8,212 bases of DNA from NCBI GenBank assembly GCA_016872075.1, contig VHBF01000018.1:1-8212 (forward strand), written 5' to 3'. This document shows positions 1 to 6,398 of this stretch, in pieces (the stretch's first letter is position 1; every line of letters begins with the position of its first letter). The translations under genes were made by a program, and so were the position numbers. The notes under the pieces were generated by a model, which had not been told where the DNA came from, made no database searches, and was given only the letters and a program-made list of their open reading frames with translations. Source of the DNA: Bacillota bacterium (GTDB lineage: Bacteria; Bacillota_I; Bacilli_A; RFN20; CAG-826).

Positions 1-1520
1 CGACGTGTGACATCCATATAGTTGAGTACTGCTGATTCTAAATCTGCGTCAACAAAAGTTAAAGCTTGTTCGGCAATCAATTGTTCCAACATTCTGAAGT
101 TAAAGAAACGATCGAAATTACGAATTTCATTTGTCACGGTTTCTGCCCGTGTTTTATAGTTAGCGGTTGTCGAAAAATTATAATTTACGAAGGTAACTAA
201 ATCTTCACCATTATTCGTTGGATAATTGGGTGTACCAGGAATTTCGGTCGTATAGTAATCTTCTAAACTCACACCATCTTGAACATCGACTAATGCAGAT
301 CTTTCCACAACAATAAAGTGAATACCTTGATAGCCGCTATCACCAGATCCAGTGCCAGCTCTGACAACAAGAATAACTTTTCCATTTTCATCTGTTAATA
401 CGGTTTGGTTGTTGAGTTCAGGAACATTTCTAAACCCATCATAATTGAAGTTACCACCACCTAAACTTTCTGGGGTGACCACTGCAATATTGTGACGGTT
501 AAAATATTCATTAAAAATGATGTTGCGAGGAAAGTAGAGTGAATCATTGTTGTTAACAGGATTCCCATTGATATCTTTGGTAACGTTTGCATATTGATCT
601 AATGAGACAAAGGCATGGAAGGGAATAGTTGCTAAACCTAATTCATCAAAATAGTCCAATGCGGTTTCAGGAACGTTTAATTGGTCTCTTTTTTCTAATA
701 CTTCTTCGTTTTGATTAAACACTGAATCATATGCATAAATACCTAATTTAAATTCATTTACAAAACTGGTGGCTTTGGACATAATGCCTAAATCACCGAA
801 TTGTTCTTTGGAACCATCTTCACTCATTTCCCGTGCGACTTCACCAAAAGTTTCACCATTACGTTGAATGGCTAATCGATTGGCAACTGCATAAAGTTTC
901 TTGGCTTCTGCTTCGGTAATTCTACCATTATATAGATCAGCACCTGCAGCAGAGACTTTCACAAGAATATGCTTAACATGATAGGGTAAACGTTCGTTTA
1001 AATAACCCGGGCCAAAGTCATCGCCAGTCACAAAACTCGATAAATTATCATCAAAGTAACGATCTTCAACTTCTTGCTTCATGGTCCGATATGCAAAATA
1101 GTCCTTCAATTCTTCTAAATCTTCGACATTATATGATTCCAGAAGAGTATTGAGTTCATCATTGTAATTTGTGCCATTAGTAGAGGCGTTATTTCTTGCA
1201 GTTTCCTTAACTCCATCCACACTAATGTCGGCTTTGCGAAAAATTTCAGCCTTTAGTGCTTGAGTTTCGGCATCTTCTTGGTTAATTTGGTTGCGAATCA
1301 CCAATTCAGTAACAGATTCAACAAATTTGGAAACGCCAAATTCATTTCCCCGATAATTACCAAAAAGTTGATCAGCTGTGTAACCCGTTGAGTTGCCATC
1401 CTTGTCTTTCATCGTGATTAAATAACCATCACTATTTTCAGTGACAGGGTTGCTACATGCACTTAATGTGACGAGCGTGGCCAAGGCAAAGGATGCGATG
1501 GCAAATTTCGTGCGATTCAT
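1..1520 (-). CDS. PrsA-like parvulin peptidyl-prolyl isomerase lipoprotein, 3' end outside window
   Basis: Reading leftwards from the ATG at 1520, 506 codons stay open to the window edge, so the C-terminus is missing. The N-terminus is a lipoprotein signal: basic NRTK, a hydrophobic stretch, then lipobox L-S-A-C with the lipidated cysteine at residue 22, so the mature protein should sit on the outer face of the membrane. A parvulin domain is recognisable but split. Its first part is around residues 180-262 (HVKHILVK, then FGEVAREMSEDGS and FGDLG) and its closing strand is around 396-406 (GYQGIHFIVVER, the equivalent of the family's GYHIIKV). About 110-130 residues lie between them, much more than usual. 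Known PrsA proteins help fold exported proteins; that role is inferred here. Residues 430-470 are rich in Asn and Thr. It is transcribed away from the suf operon and nothing ties it to Fe-S assembly. The start is supported by AGGAGGA ten bases upstream. Family is fairly sure, exact role less so. Confidence 0.82.
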   Translation of the reverse strand, partial: MNRTKFAIASFALATLVTLSACSNPVTENSDGYLITMKDKDGNSTGYTADQLFGNYRGNEFGVSKFVESVTELVIRNQINQEDAETQALKAEIFRKADISVDGVKETARNNASTNGTNYNDELNTLLESYNVEDLEELKDYFAYRTMKQEVEDRYFDDNLSSFVTGDDFGPGYLNERLPYHVKHILVKVSAAGADLYNGRITEAEAKKLYAVANRLAIQRNGETFGEVAREMSEDGSKEQFGDLGIMSKATSFVNEFKLGIYAYDSVFNQNEEVLEKRDQLNVPETALDYFDELGLATIPFHAFVSLDQYANVTKDINGNPVNNNDSLYFPRNIIFNEYFNRHNIAVVTPESLGGGNFNYDGFRNVPELNNQTVLTDENGKVILVVRAGTGSGDSGYQGIHFIVVERSALVDVQDGVSLEDYYTTEIPGTPNYPTNNGEDLVTFVNYNFSTTANYKTRAETVTNEIRNFDRFFNFRMLEQLIAEQALTFVDADLESAVLNYMDVTR

Positions 1521-1530
1521 TTCTTAAGAA

Positions 1531-1537
1531 TCCTCCT
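1531..1537 (-). promoter_or_regulatory. Strong ribosome binding site of the parvulin lipoprotein gene
   Basis: On the minus strand this reads AGGAGGA, a near-perfect Shine-Dalgarno sequence. It sits ten bases before the ATG at 1520 and fixes that start. The ten bases between are the perfect palindrome TTCTTAAGAA (1521-1530). Confidence 0.85.
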
Positions 1538-1572
1538 AGCAATAAAGCATAGTTATTTTATTATTTTATGAG

Positions 1573-1616
1573 GTTATATTCAACAAATATCTACTTTTTT
1601 AATTCAAAAGTGACAA
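1573..1616 (-). promoter_or_regulatory. Possible promoter for the parvulin lipoprotein gene
   Basis: On the minus strand, TTGTCA (1616-1611) matches the -35 consensus at five of six bases. It is followed after 17 bases by TAGATA (1593-1588), a weak -10; a better -10-like hexamer, TATAAC (1578-1573), lies too far away for this -35. Either would give a leader of about 50-65 bases. In such A+T-rich DNA chance matches are common, so this is only a candidate. Confidence 0.25.
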
Positions 1617-1666
1617 GGTTAATTTTAAAATCCTCATAAATAGCAAGAATAAAGACAAAAATTACT

Positions 1667-1687
1667 ATATCATATGGTTTGTGATAT
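1667..1687. repeat. Short inverted repeat next to the suf promoter
   Basis: ATATCA (1667-1672) and TGATAT (1682-1687) form an inverted repeat with nine bases between the arms. The right arm overlaps the predicted -35 hexamer of the sufC promoter, a position where a repressor could act. It does not resemble the Fur, PerR or IscR site patterns I know, and arms of six bases in A+T-rich DNA can arise by chance. Confidence 0.25.
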
Positions 1688-1707
1688 CAAAGTAAATAAC
1701 TTAAAAT
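1679..1707 (+). promoter_or_regulatory. Predicted sigma-A promoter of the suf operon
   Basis: TTGTGA (1679-1684, four of six matches to the -35 consensus) is followed after an ideal 17-base spacer by TAAAAT (1702-1707, five of six matches to the -10). Transcription would begin near 1713-1715, giving a very short leader directly before the sufC ribosome binding site. An alternative, weaker pair is GTGACA (1610-1615) with CATAAA (1635-1640). There is no other obvious promoter before mnmG, so one transcript may cover all six downstream genes. Confidence 0.5.
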
Positions 1708-1716
1708 ATATCTTTG

Positions 1717-1722
1717 AAGGAG
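1717..1722 (+). promoter_or_regulatory. Ribosome binding site that sets the sufC start
   Basis: AAGGAG lies six bases before the ATG at 1729. It overlaps the region where an upstream TTG start (1714) would be, which rules that longer reading out and gives a protein beginning MATLEIKNLW, as SufC proteins normally do. Confidence 0.85.
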
Positions 1723-1728
1723 AATATT

Positions 1729-2577
1729 ATGGCAACATTAGAAATAAAAAATTTATGGGTGAAGGTCGCCGACATCCATATATTAAGGGGTGTCAATTTA
1801 ACCATTCAAGATCATGAGACTGTTGCCTTGTTAGGTCCTAATGGTCACGGTAAGTCGACTTTATTATCTGCAATCATGGGTCATCCAAAATATGAAATTA
1901 CAGAAGGTGAAATTCTTTTAGATGGAAAAAACGTCAGAGAAATGGAAGTAGATGAACGATCAAGAGCTGGACTATTTCTGGGAATGCAACATCCTTCCGA
2001 AGTTCCTGGCGTCATCAATTCCGATTTTTTAAAGGCTGCAATCAATGTCCGAAGAGAAAAGCCGATTAATTTAGTTGAACTCTATAAAAAGCTTGATGAT
2101 GCGTCTAAGCAAATGAAGATTCCGCTTGAGTTAAGTCATCGTCACCTTAATGAAGGTTTTTCAGGTGGCGAACGTAAACGAAATGAAATCCTTCAATTAC
2201 TCTTATTAAAGCCAACTATCGCGATGTTGGATGAAATTGATTCTGGTTTAGACGTCGATGCTTTGCAAGCTGTCAGTGAGGCGATCAAAAAAATTCAACG
2301 TGAAACCAAGATGAGTTTTTTAATTATTTCTCACTATGCAAGACTATTCCAAATGATTCAACCAACCAGAGTTGTGGTGATGATTAATGGACGGATTGCG
2401 GTTGAAGGCGGTCCTGAAGTCATTACCAAAGTCGATGGTTCTGGATATGAATGGTTGACAAAAGAATATGGAATTAGCATCAAAAAAGAAGACAAAAATG
2501 CCAAACCAATTTCAATGAACACCATTTCTATTGGTGCTTGTGCCACCAATGAGGCCACAAAATATGCAAAGAAATAA
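1729..2577 (+). CDS. sufC: SufC, ABC-type ATPase of the Fe-S cluster scaffold
   Basis: This 282-residue protein is the ATPase that drives the SufBCD scaffold in the cytosol. It is a soluble ABC ATPase, not a transporter. Walker A is GPNGHGKST at residues 36-44, the Q-loop is at Q87 (GMQHPSEVPG), the signature FSGGERKRNEILQ starts at F144, Walker B with the catalytic glutamate is AMLDEIDSGLD at 165-175, and the switch histidine is H202 (LIISHYARL). The MQHPxExPGV segment and the SGGERKR form of the signature are typical of SufC and separate it from transporter ATPases. It is about 20-30 residues longer than common SufC proteins, owing to a C-terminal tail after about residue 250 that includes one cysteine (SIGACATNEA). 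It is the first gene of the operon; its last 14 bases overlap the start of sufD, suggesting coupled translation. Confidence 0.96.
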   Translation: MATLEIKNLWVKVADIHILRGVNLTIQDHETVALLGPNGHGKSTLLSAIMGHPKYEITEGEILLDGKNVREMEVDERSRAGLFLGMQHPSEVPGVINSDFLKAAINVRREKPINLVELYKKLDDASKQMKIPLELSHRHLNEGFSGGERKRNEILQLLLLKPTIAMLDEIDSGLDVDALQAVSEAIKKIQRETKMSFLIISHYARLFQMIQPTRVVVMINGRIAVEGGPEVITKVDGSGYEWLTKEYGISIKKEDKNAKPISMNTISIGACATNEATKYAKK

Positions 2578-2974
2578 GCTGATTGCCAATCAATCAGTTT
2601 TTCACATTCCATCTTCCAAAGTTAGAGTGCAATATCTACTCGACTTAAGTAATGTCACTTTTTCACCCATTCATTTAGTCATCGCACCGAATGCCGATAT
2701 TGATTTACTTATTCAAAACGGAAAACACGATTTAATGCTTGAAGTTGATATTGCAGACTATGTTTCCGGAAAAATCCAATTTGCGATGTTTGGTGAAAAC
2801 AAGAATTTTAATTGGCAAGCTTCTGTTGGCGCCAACGTCAATCTTGAGGCTGCGATTGCCGATTTTACCGAAGGTAAGGGTCGCGTAAACATTGCTTTTG
2901 AAATGTTAGGTAGAGATTCTCAAGTAGTATGGCGAACGGCTGCATTAGCCAGTCATCAAGATCGTAAGTTTTAA
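2564..2974 (+). CDS. SufD, N-terminal portion as read without a frame change
   Basis: Without a frame change, translation from the ATG at 2564 gives 136 residues ending SHQDRKF. The product covers the early part of the SufD beta-helix (repeating short strands such as LDLSNVTFSPIHLVIAPNADIDLL) but lacks the C-terminal SufB/SufD signature, so it would probably not assemble normally. An upstream in-frame start at 2531 exists but lies deep inside sufC and has no better ribosome binding site. Confidence 0.6.
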   Translation: MQRNKLIANQSVFHIPSSKVRVQYLLDLSNVTFSPIHLVIAPNADIDLLIQNGKHDLMLEVDIADYVSGKIQFAMFGENKNFNWQASVGANVNLEAAIADFTEGKGRVNIAFEMLGRDSQVVWRTAALASHQDRKF

Positions 2975-2976
2975 CA
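2966..2976 (+). other. Frame-change site in sufD (AAG-TTT-TAA-C)
   Basis: The zero-frame codons are AAG (2966), TTT (2969), then TAA (2972), followed by C. Because TTT is followed by another T, a phenylalanine tRNA could slip forward one base and pair perfectly with TTT again, after which AAC ACC TAT continues the SufD reading. UAAC is a weak stop context, and the layout resembles the CUU-UGA-C site of prfB. However, I see no strong Shine-Dalgarno-like stimulator just upstream, so a plain one-base insertion remains at least as likely. Confidence 0.5.
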
Positions 2977-2987
2977 CCTATGCGAAT

Positions 2988-3356
2988 ATGACAATTTATG
3001 GTGTCACAGAAGGCCAAAGTAGCCTCCAATTTACAGGGACTGGGCACATTATTAATGGTGCTAAATTTTCTAAAACACACCAATCAGCCAAAATCATGGT
3101 GTTTGATGAAAAATGTTTTGGTCGGGCAGATCCAGTATTAAAAATTGATGAAAATGAAGTAGAAGCATCTCATGCTGCATCGGTTGGTCGTGTCAATGAA
3201 GATCATTTATATTATTTACAATCTCGTGGCCTTACAAAACAAGAAGCAAAGCGACTGATAACCTTGGGTTATCTTCAACCGATTATTGCTTATTTCAGCG
3301 ACGAATCAATTCGAGCCATGTTATCTCAACAAATTGCATTAGGAAATGAATCGTGA
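2988..3356 (+). CDS. SufD, C-terminal portion in the second frame
   Basis: If the halves are made separately, this part could start at the ATG at 2988, 13 bases after the first half's stop, giving 122 residues. No clear ribosome binding site precedes it, so independent initiation would rely on ribosomes re-initiating after the TAA. Homology to SufD already runs through the codons before this ATG (NTYAN), which argues that it is an internal methionine and not a natural start. Its stop TGA overlaps the GTG start of sufS. Confidence 0.6.
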   Translation: MTIYGVTEGQSSLQFTGTGHIINGAKFSKTHQSAKIMVFDEKCFGRADPVLKIDENEVEASHAASVGRVNEDHLYYLQSRGLTKQEAKRLITLGYLQPIIAYFSDESIRAMLSQQIALGNES

Positions 3357-4573
3357 ATCTCAAACAAATCCGTCAAGATTTTCCCATTTTCAAAAAGAAA
3401 TTTAAAGGCAAACCTTTAGTTTATTTTGATAATGCTTCCACTACTTTTAAGCCATTATCGGTCATTAAGGCAATGGATCGATACTACTTAGAATATCCCG
3501 TTAATGCTGGTCGAGGTGAATACGATTTAGCCCATTATCTTGAAACCGAAATTGAAAGTTCTCGAAAAAAAGTTGCAGATTTCATTAACGCTAAACCTCA
3601 GGAAATTGTATTCACGACCGGCACGACGATGGGTATCAATTTAATTGCCCAAAGTTATGCAATGCATCTTTTAAAACCAGGTGATGAAATTATCATCACC
3701 GAATCAGAACACGCAGCCAATGTTTTACCTTGGTATCAAGTCGCAGAAAAAACTGGAGCAAAAGTTGTGATTATCGATTTAGATGCACAACAACGATTAA
3801 CCCCAGACTTATTAAAAATACATTTGAATAAAAATACTAAAATTGTATCTTTTGCTAGTATAAGTAATGTTTTAGGGACGCAAACCAATGTCCAAGCATT
3901 AGCTAAACTTGCTCACACTGTCGGTGCGATTGTGATTGTAGATGGTGCTCAATCGGTGCCTCATCGAGCTACGGATGTCCAAATGCAAGACATTGATTTC
4001 CTCGTTTTTTCTGGACACAAAATGCTTGGACCAACGGGTATTGGCGTTTTGTACGGAAAATTTCAATTACTGGAAAAAATGAAACCATTTTTCACAGGTG
4101 GGGCAATGTCGCTTCGCTTTAATAAAGACCATAAAGTAAAGTATGCGCCGATTCCTCATGTGTTTGAGGCTGGTACTCAAAACTGGTCTGGGATTATTGG
4201 ATTAAAAGCGGCGATTGAATATTTAGAAAAAGTAAGCTTTGAATTGATTCACTCTCAAGAAAAAAAATTAAAAGACTATTGCCTTGCGGGTCTTAAAAAA
4301 ATCGATCATATCAAGGTTTACAATCCAGAAACTGATTCGGCAATTCTTGCTTTTAATATCGTGGGGGTCAATCCGCAAGATGCTGCCACTTACTTTAATA
4401 GTCAAGGGGTTGCCGTTCGCTCCGGTCAACATTGTGCCCGCAACCTTGTCGACTTTTTAAAAACCGATGGGACAGTTCGTTGGTCAGCCTATTTCTATAA
4501 CACGATTGAAGAAGTTGATCGATTTTTAGATGCCGCAAAGAAAGGAAGGAATTTTCTCGATGCCTACTTTTAA
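3353..4573 (+). CDS. sufS: SufS, cysteine desulfurase
   Basis: This 406-residue PLP enzyme converts cysteine to alanine and holds the freed sulfur as a persulfide for Fe-S assembly. The N-terminal DNASTT motif (residues 26-31), the PLP-contacting VDGAQSVPH, the PLP-binding lysine K223 in FSGHKMLGPTG, and the catalytic cysteine C361 in VAVRSGQHCARNL are all present. The layout and length match group II desulfurases of the SufS type, which act with SufU. The active-site lead-in reads RSGQHC, close to the common RAGHHC. It starts with GTG, and the GTGA overlaps the sufD stop by four bases; AGGA at 3341-3344 is eight bases upstream, so translation should be coupled to the second half of sufD. The end overlaps the start of sufU by 14 bases. 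Confidence 0.96.
   Translation: MNLKQIRQDFPIFKKKFKGKPLVYFDNASTTFKPLSVIKAMDRYYLEYPVNAGRGEYDLAHYLETEIESSRKKVADFINAKPQEIVFTTGTTMGINLIAQSYAMHLLKPGDEIIITESEHAANVLPWYQVAEKTGAKVVIIDLDAQQRLTPDLLKIHLNKNTKIVSFASISNVLGTQTNVQALAKLAHTVGAIVIVDGAQSVPHRATDVQMQDIDFLVFSGHKMLGPTGIGVLYGKFQLLEKMKPFFTGGAMSLRFNKDHKVKYAPIPHVFEAGTQNWSGIIGLKAAIEYLEKVSFELIHSQEKKLKDYCLAGLKKIDHIKVYNPETDSAILAFNIVGVNPQDAATYFNSQGVAVRSGQHCARNLVDFLKTDGTVRWSAYFYNTIEEVDRFLDAAKKGRNFLDAYF
4542..4549 (+). promoter_or_regulatory. Ribosome binding site that sets the sufU start
   Basis: AAGGAAGG lies ten bases before the ATG at 4560, inside the end of sufS. It favours that start over the longer in-frame start at 4530, whose extra ten residues have no counterpart in SufU proteins. 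Confidence 0.65.
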
Positions 4574-4994
4574 TGATCCGATGCTGATGCGTCAAATAAT
4601 TATGGATCACTATGAACATCCACGGAATCGCGTAAAATTAAATTTACCTGGCGTGCAATCGATTCACATGGATACCTCAGGATGCATTGATGACATCGAT
4701 GTCAATCTTTTGTTAGAAAATGGCATAATTAAGGCGCTTAGTTTTGAAGGAGTTGCTTGTACGATTTCAACCGCATCGACTTCCATCATGACTGAGTTAC
4801 TAATGGGTAAATCCAAAAAAGAAGCGATTTATGTAATTGAGCAATATATGAAGATGATTCATGCCCAACCTTATGACAGTAGTGTGCTGGGTGAGGCAAT
4901 GGTGTTTCAAAACACGTATAAACAAGCTAGTCGCATTAAGTGTGCGACCCTTGCTTGGCAAGGTTTATCTTCGTTATTAAAGGAGGAAAAATAA
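4560..4994 (+). CDS. sufU: SufU, zinc-dependent sulfur transfer protein for SufS
   Basis: This 144-residue protein is the IscU-like partner of SufS; in Bacillus-type systems it takes the persulfide sulfur through a zinc-bound cysteine and passes it towards the SufBCD scaffold. The N-terminus (MRQIIMDHYEHPRNR, residues 10-24) is the family hallmark. The expected ligands are present: C42 and D44 in SGCIDD (the C-x-D pair), C67 in GVACTIS and C128 in RIKCATLAW. The 18-21 residue insertion between the second and third cysteine that separates SufU from IscU is consistent with the spacing seen. The motif around C42 reads DTSGCID instead of the more usual NPTCGD, a mild divergence. The stop codon directly abuts the sufB start. 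Confidence 0.94.
   Translation: MPTFNDPMLMRQIIMDHYEHPRNRVKLNLPGVQSIHMDTSGCIDDIDVNLLLENGIIKALSFEGVACTISTASTSIMTELLMGKSKKEAIYVIEQYMKMIHAQPYDSSVLGEAMVFQNTYKQASRIKCATLAWQGLSSLLKEEK
4980..4986 (+). promoter_or_regulatory. Ribosome binding site of sufB
   Basis: AAGGAGG lies eight bases before the ATG at 4995, within the last codons of sufU. It is the strongest ribosome binding site in the operon, consistent with high output of SufB. Confidence 0.85.
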
Positions 4995-6392
4995 ATGGAT
5001 AAAGACAATATTCCCCAAGACGAATATCTATATGGATTTAATGATAAAGACGTCTCAATTTTAAAAACAGACAAAGGGATTTCTGAAGCCATTGTTCGAC
5101 AAATATCTCGGTTAAAAAAAGAACCGAAATGGATGGAAGAAAAAAGAGTCGAAGCCTTTAAAATTTTTCAAGGATTAAAAATGCCAAAATTTGGTCCTGA
5201 TTTAAATTTTATTGATTTTCAAACTTACACCTACTACACCAAACCGTCTGAAAGAGAAGAAACTACATGGGATAAAGTTCCTGATACGATTAAGAACACC
5301 TTTCAAAAATTAGGAATTCCTGAAGCGGAAGCTAAATATCTTTCCGGTGTTACGACTCAATATGAGTCAGAAGTCGTTTATCATTCGATGTTAAAAGAAG
5401 TTGAAGAAAAGGGAATCAAATTTTTGTCAACCGATGAAGGCTTAAAACAATTCCCCGAACTTTTCAAACAATATTTTGGATCGGTCATTCCGATGAATGA
5501 TAATAAATTTGCGGCACTTAATACTGCGGTTTGGTCTGGTGGTTCGTTTATTTATGTACCTAAAAATGCCCATCTTGATAAACCTTTACAAGCTTATTTC
5601 CGAATCAATAATGAAAAGACAGGACAATTTGAACGCACGCTCATAATTGTCGATGAAGGGGCAAGTGTGAACTATGTTGAAGGTTGCACCGCTCCTATTT
5701 ATTCAATTGAATCATTACATGCTGCAGTCGTAGAAATTATTGTTTTACCTAATGCAAAATGCCGATATACGACGATTCAAAATTGGTCTCCTAACGTTTT
5801 AAATCTTGTGACCAAGCGCGCCTATTGCCATGAAAATGCGCAAATGGAATGGATCGATGGCAATATCGGTTCGATGAAAAATATGAAGTATCCAGCAGTT
5901 ATTCTCGGGGGTCGTGGTTCTAAAGGAACCGTTATTTCCATAGCGGTTGCGGGTAAAGGTCAAGAACAAGATGCTGGTGCGAGGATGATTCACTTAGCAC
6001 CTGACACTTCTTCAACGATTGTTTCAAAAACGATTGTGAGGAATGGTGGCGTCAGTAATTATCGCGGTACAGTTCGAATACATCCGCAAGCCATTAATTC
6101 AAAAAATCATACCGAATGCGATACGTTAATTCTTGATGGTCGTTCCAAAGCGGATACGATTCCTAAAGATGAAGTTTTAAACAATGAATCCTTTATCGAG
6201 CATGAAGCGACGGTCAGTAAAATTTCTGAAGATCAATTATTTTATTTAATGTCGAGAGGGTTATCAGAAGAAGATGCAACCCAAATGATTATTATGGGAT
6301 TTATTGAACCATTCTCACGTGAATTACCGATGGAATATGCAGTTGAATTGAATCATTTAATTAAATTAGAAATGGAAGGTAGTGTCGGTTAA
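4995..6392 (+). CDS. sufB: SufB, Fe-S cluster scaffold protein
   Basis: This 465-residue protein is the core scaffold subunit on which the Fe-S cluster is assembled, in complex with SufC and SufD. Its length equals the typical Firmicutes SufB. Landmarks are the N-terminal helical region, WSGGSFIYVPK and then YVEGCTAP with C231 in the beta-helix, LHAAVVEI, NHTECD with C375, and the C-terminal signature EHEATVSKISEDQLFYLMSRGLSEEDA ending in PMEYAVELNHLIKLEMEGSVG. The last block parallels the SufD C-terminus, as expected of these paralogues. No frame problem is seen, unlike sufD. It follows sufU with no gap, and the next gene starts six bases after its stop. Confidence 0.97.
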   Translation: MDKDNIPQDEYLYGFNDKDVSILKTDKGISEAIVRQISRLKKEPKWMEEKRVEAFKIFQGLKMPKFGPDLNFIDFQTYTYYTKPSEREETTWDKVPDTIKNTFQKLGIPEAEAKYLSGVTTQYESEVVYHSMLKEVEEKGIKFLSTDEGLKQFPELFKQYFGSVIPMNDNKFAALNTAVWSGGSFIYVPKNAHLDKPLQAYFRINNEKTGQFERTLIIVDEGASVNYVEGCTAPIYSIESLHAAVVEIIVLPNAKCRYTTIQNWSPNVLNLVTKRAYCHENAQMEWIDGNIGSMKNMKYPAVILGGRGSKGTVISIAVAGKGQEQDAGARMIHLAPDTSSTIVSKTIVRNGGVSNYRGTVRIHPQAINSKNHTECDTLILDGRSKADTIPKDEVLNNESFIEHEATVSKISEDQLFYLMSRGLSEEDATQMIIMGFIEPFSRELPMEYAVELNHLIKLEMEGSVG

Positions 6393-6398
6393 TCTTTT

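Larger units (their letters stand above)
2564..3356 (+). pseudogene. sufD: sufD, scaffold partner of SufB and SufC, split by a frame change; functional status unresolved
   Basis: SufD pairs with SufB and binds a SufC subunit in the SufBC2D scaffold. The gene lies in two frames: residues 1-136 read from the ATG at 2564 to a TAA at 2972-2974, and the rest reads in the +1 frame to the TGA at 3354. Dropping one T from the four-T run at 2969-2972 joins them as KFNTYANMTIYG and gives an uninterrupted 263-residue protein with no residues missing from the family pattern. The second half holds the best evidence: GTGHIINGAKFS, then DENEVEASHAASVG with its conserved histidine, then LYYLQSRGL. The joined protein is much shorter than typical SufD (over 400 residues) and lacks most of the N-terminal helical domain, keeping the beta-helix core and C-terminal helices. 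GAGG at 2551-2554 supports the start. It may be a sequencing indel, a true lesion or a recoding site. Confidence 0.85.

Noticed and set aside
1521..1728. Small gene, RNA gene or riboswitch in the divergent intergenic region
   Set aside because: The region is short and A+T-rich, with no stable stem structures, no open frame of note with a ribosome binding site, and no familiar riboswitch core.
2358..2612. Minus-strand reading frame of 84 codons
   Set aside because: It lies antisense to the well-supported ends of sufC and sufD, has no recognisable domain and no convincing ribosome binding site.
2865..3083. Minus-strand reading frame of 72 codons across the sufD frame-change site
   Set aside because: The sense strand carries clear SufD homology on both sides, and the antisense product has no family features.
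4395..4619. Minus-strand reading frame of 74 codons over the sufS-sufU junction
   Set aside because: It is antisense to conserved catalytic regions, including the SufS cysteine motif, so it is a shadow of the coding strand.
4907..5092. Minus-strand reading frame of 61 codons over the sufU-sufB junction
   Set aside because: It is antisense to conserved SufU and SufB sequence and has no recognisable features.
5799..5993. Minus-strand reading frame of 64 codons inside sufB
   Set aside because: It is antisense to the conserved SufB beta-helix and low in any protein-like features.
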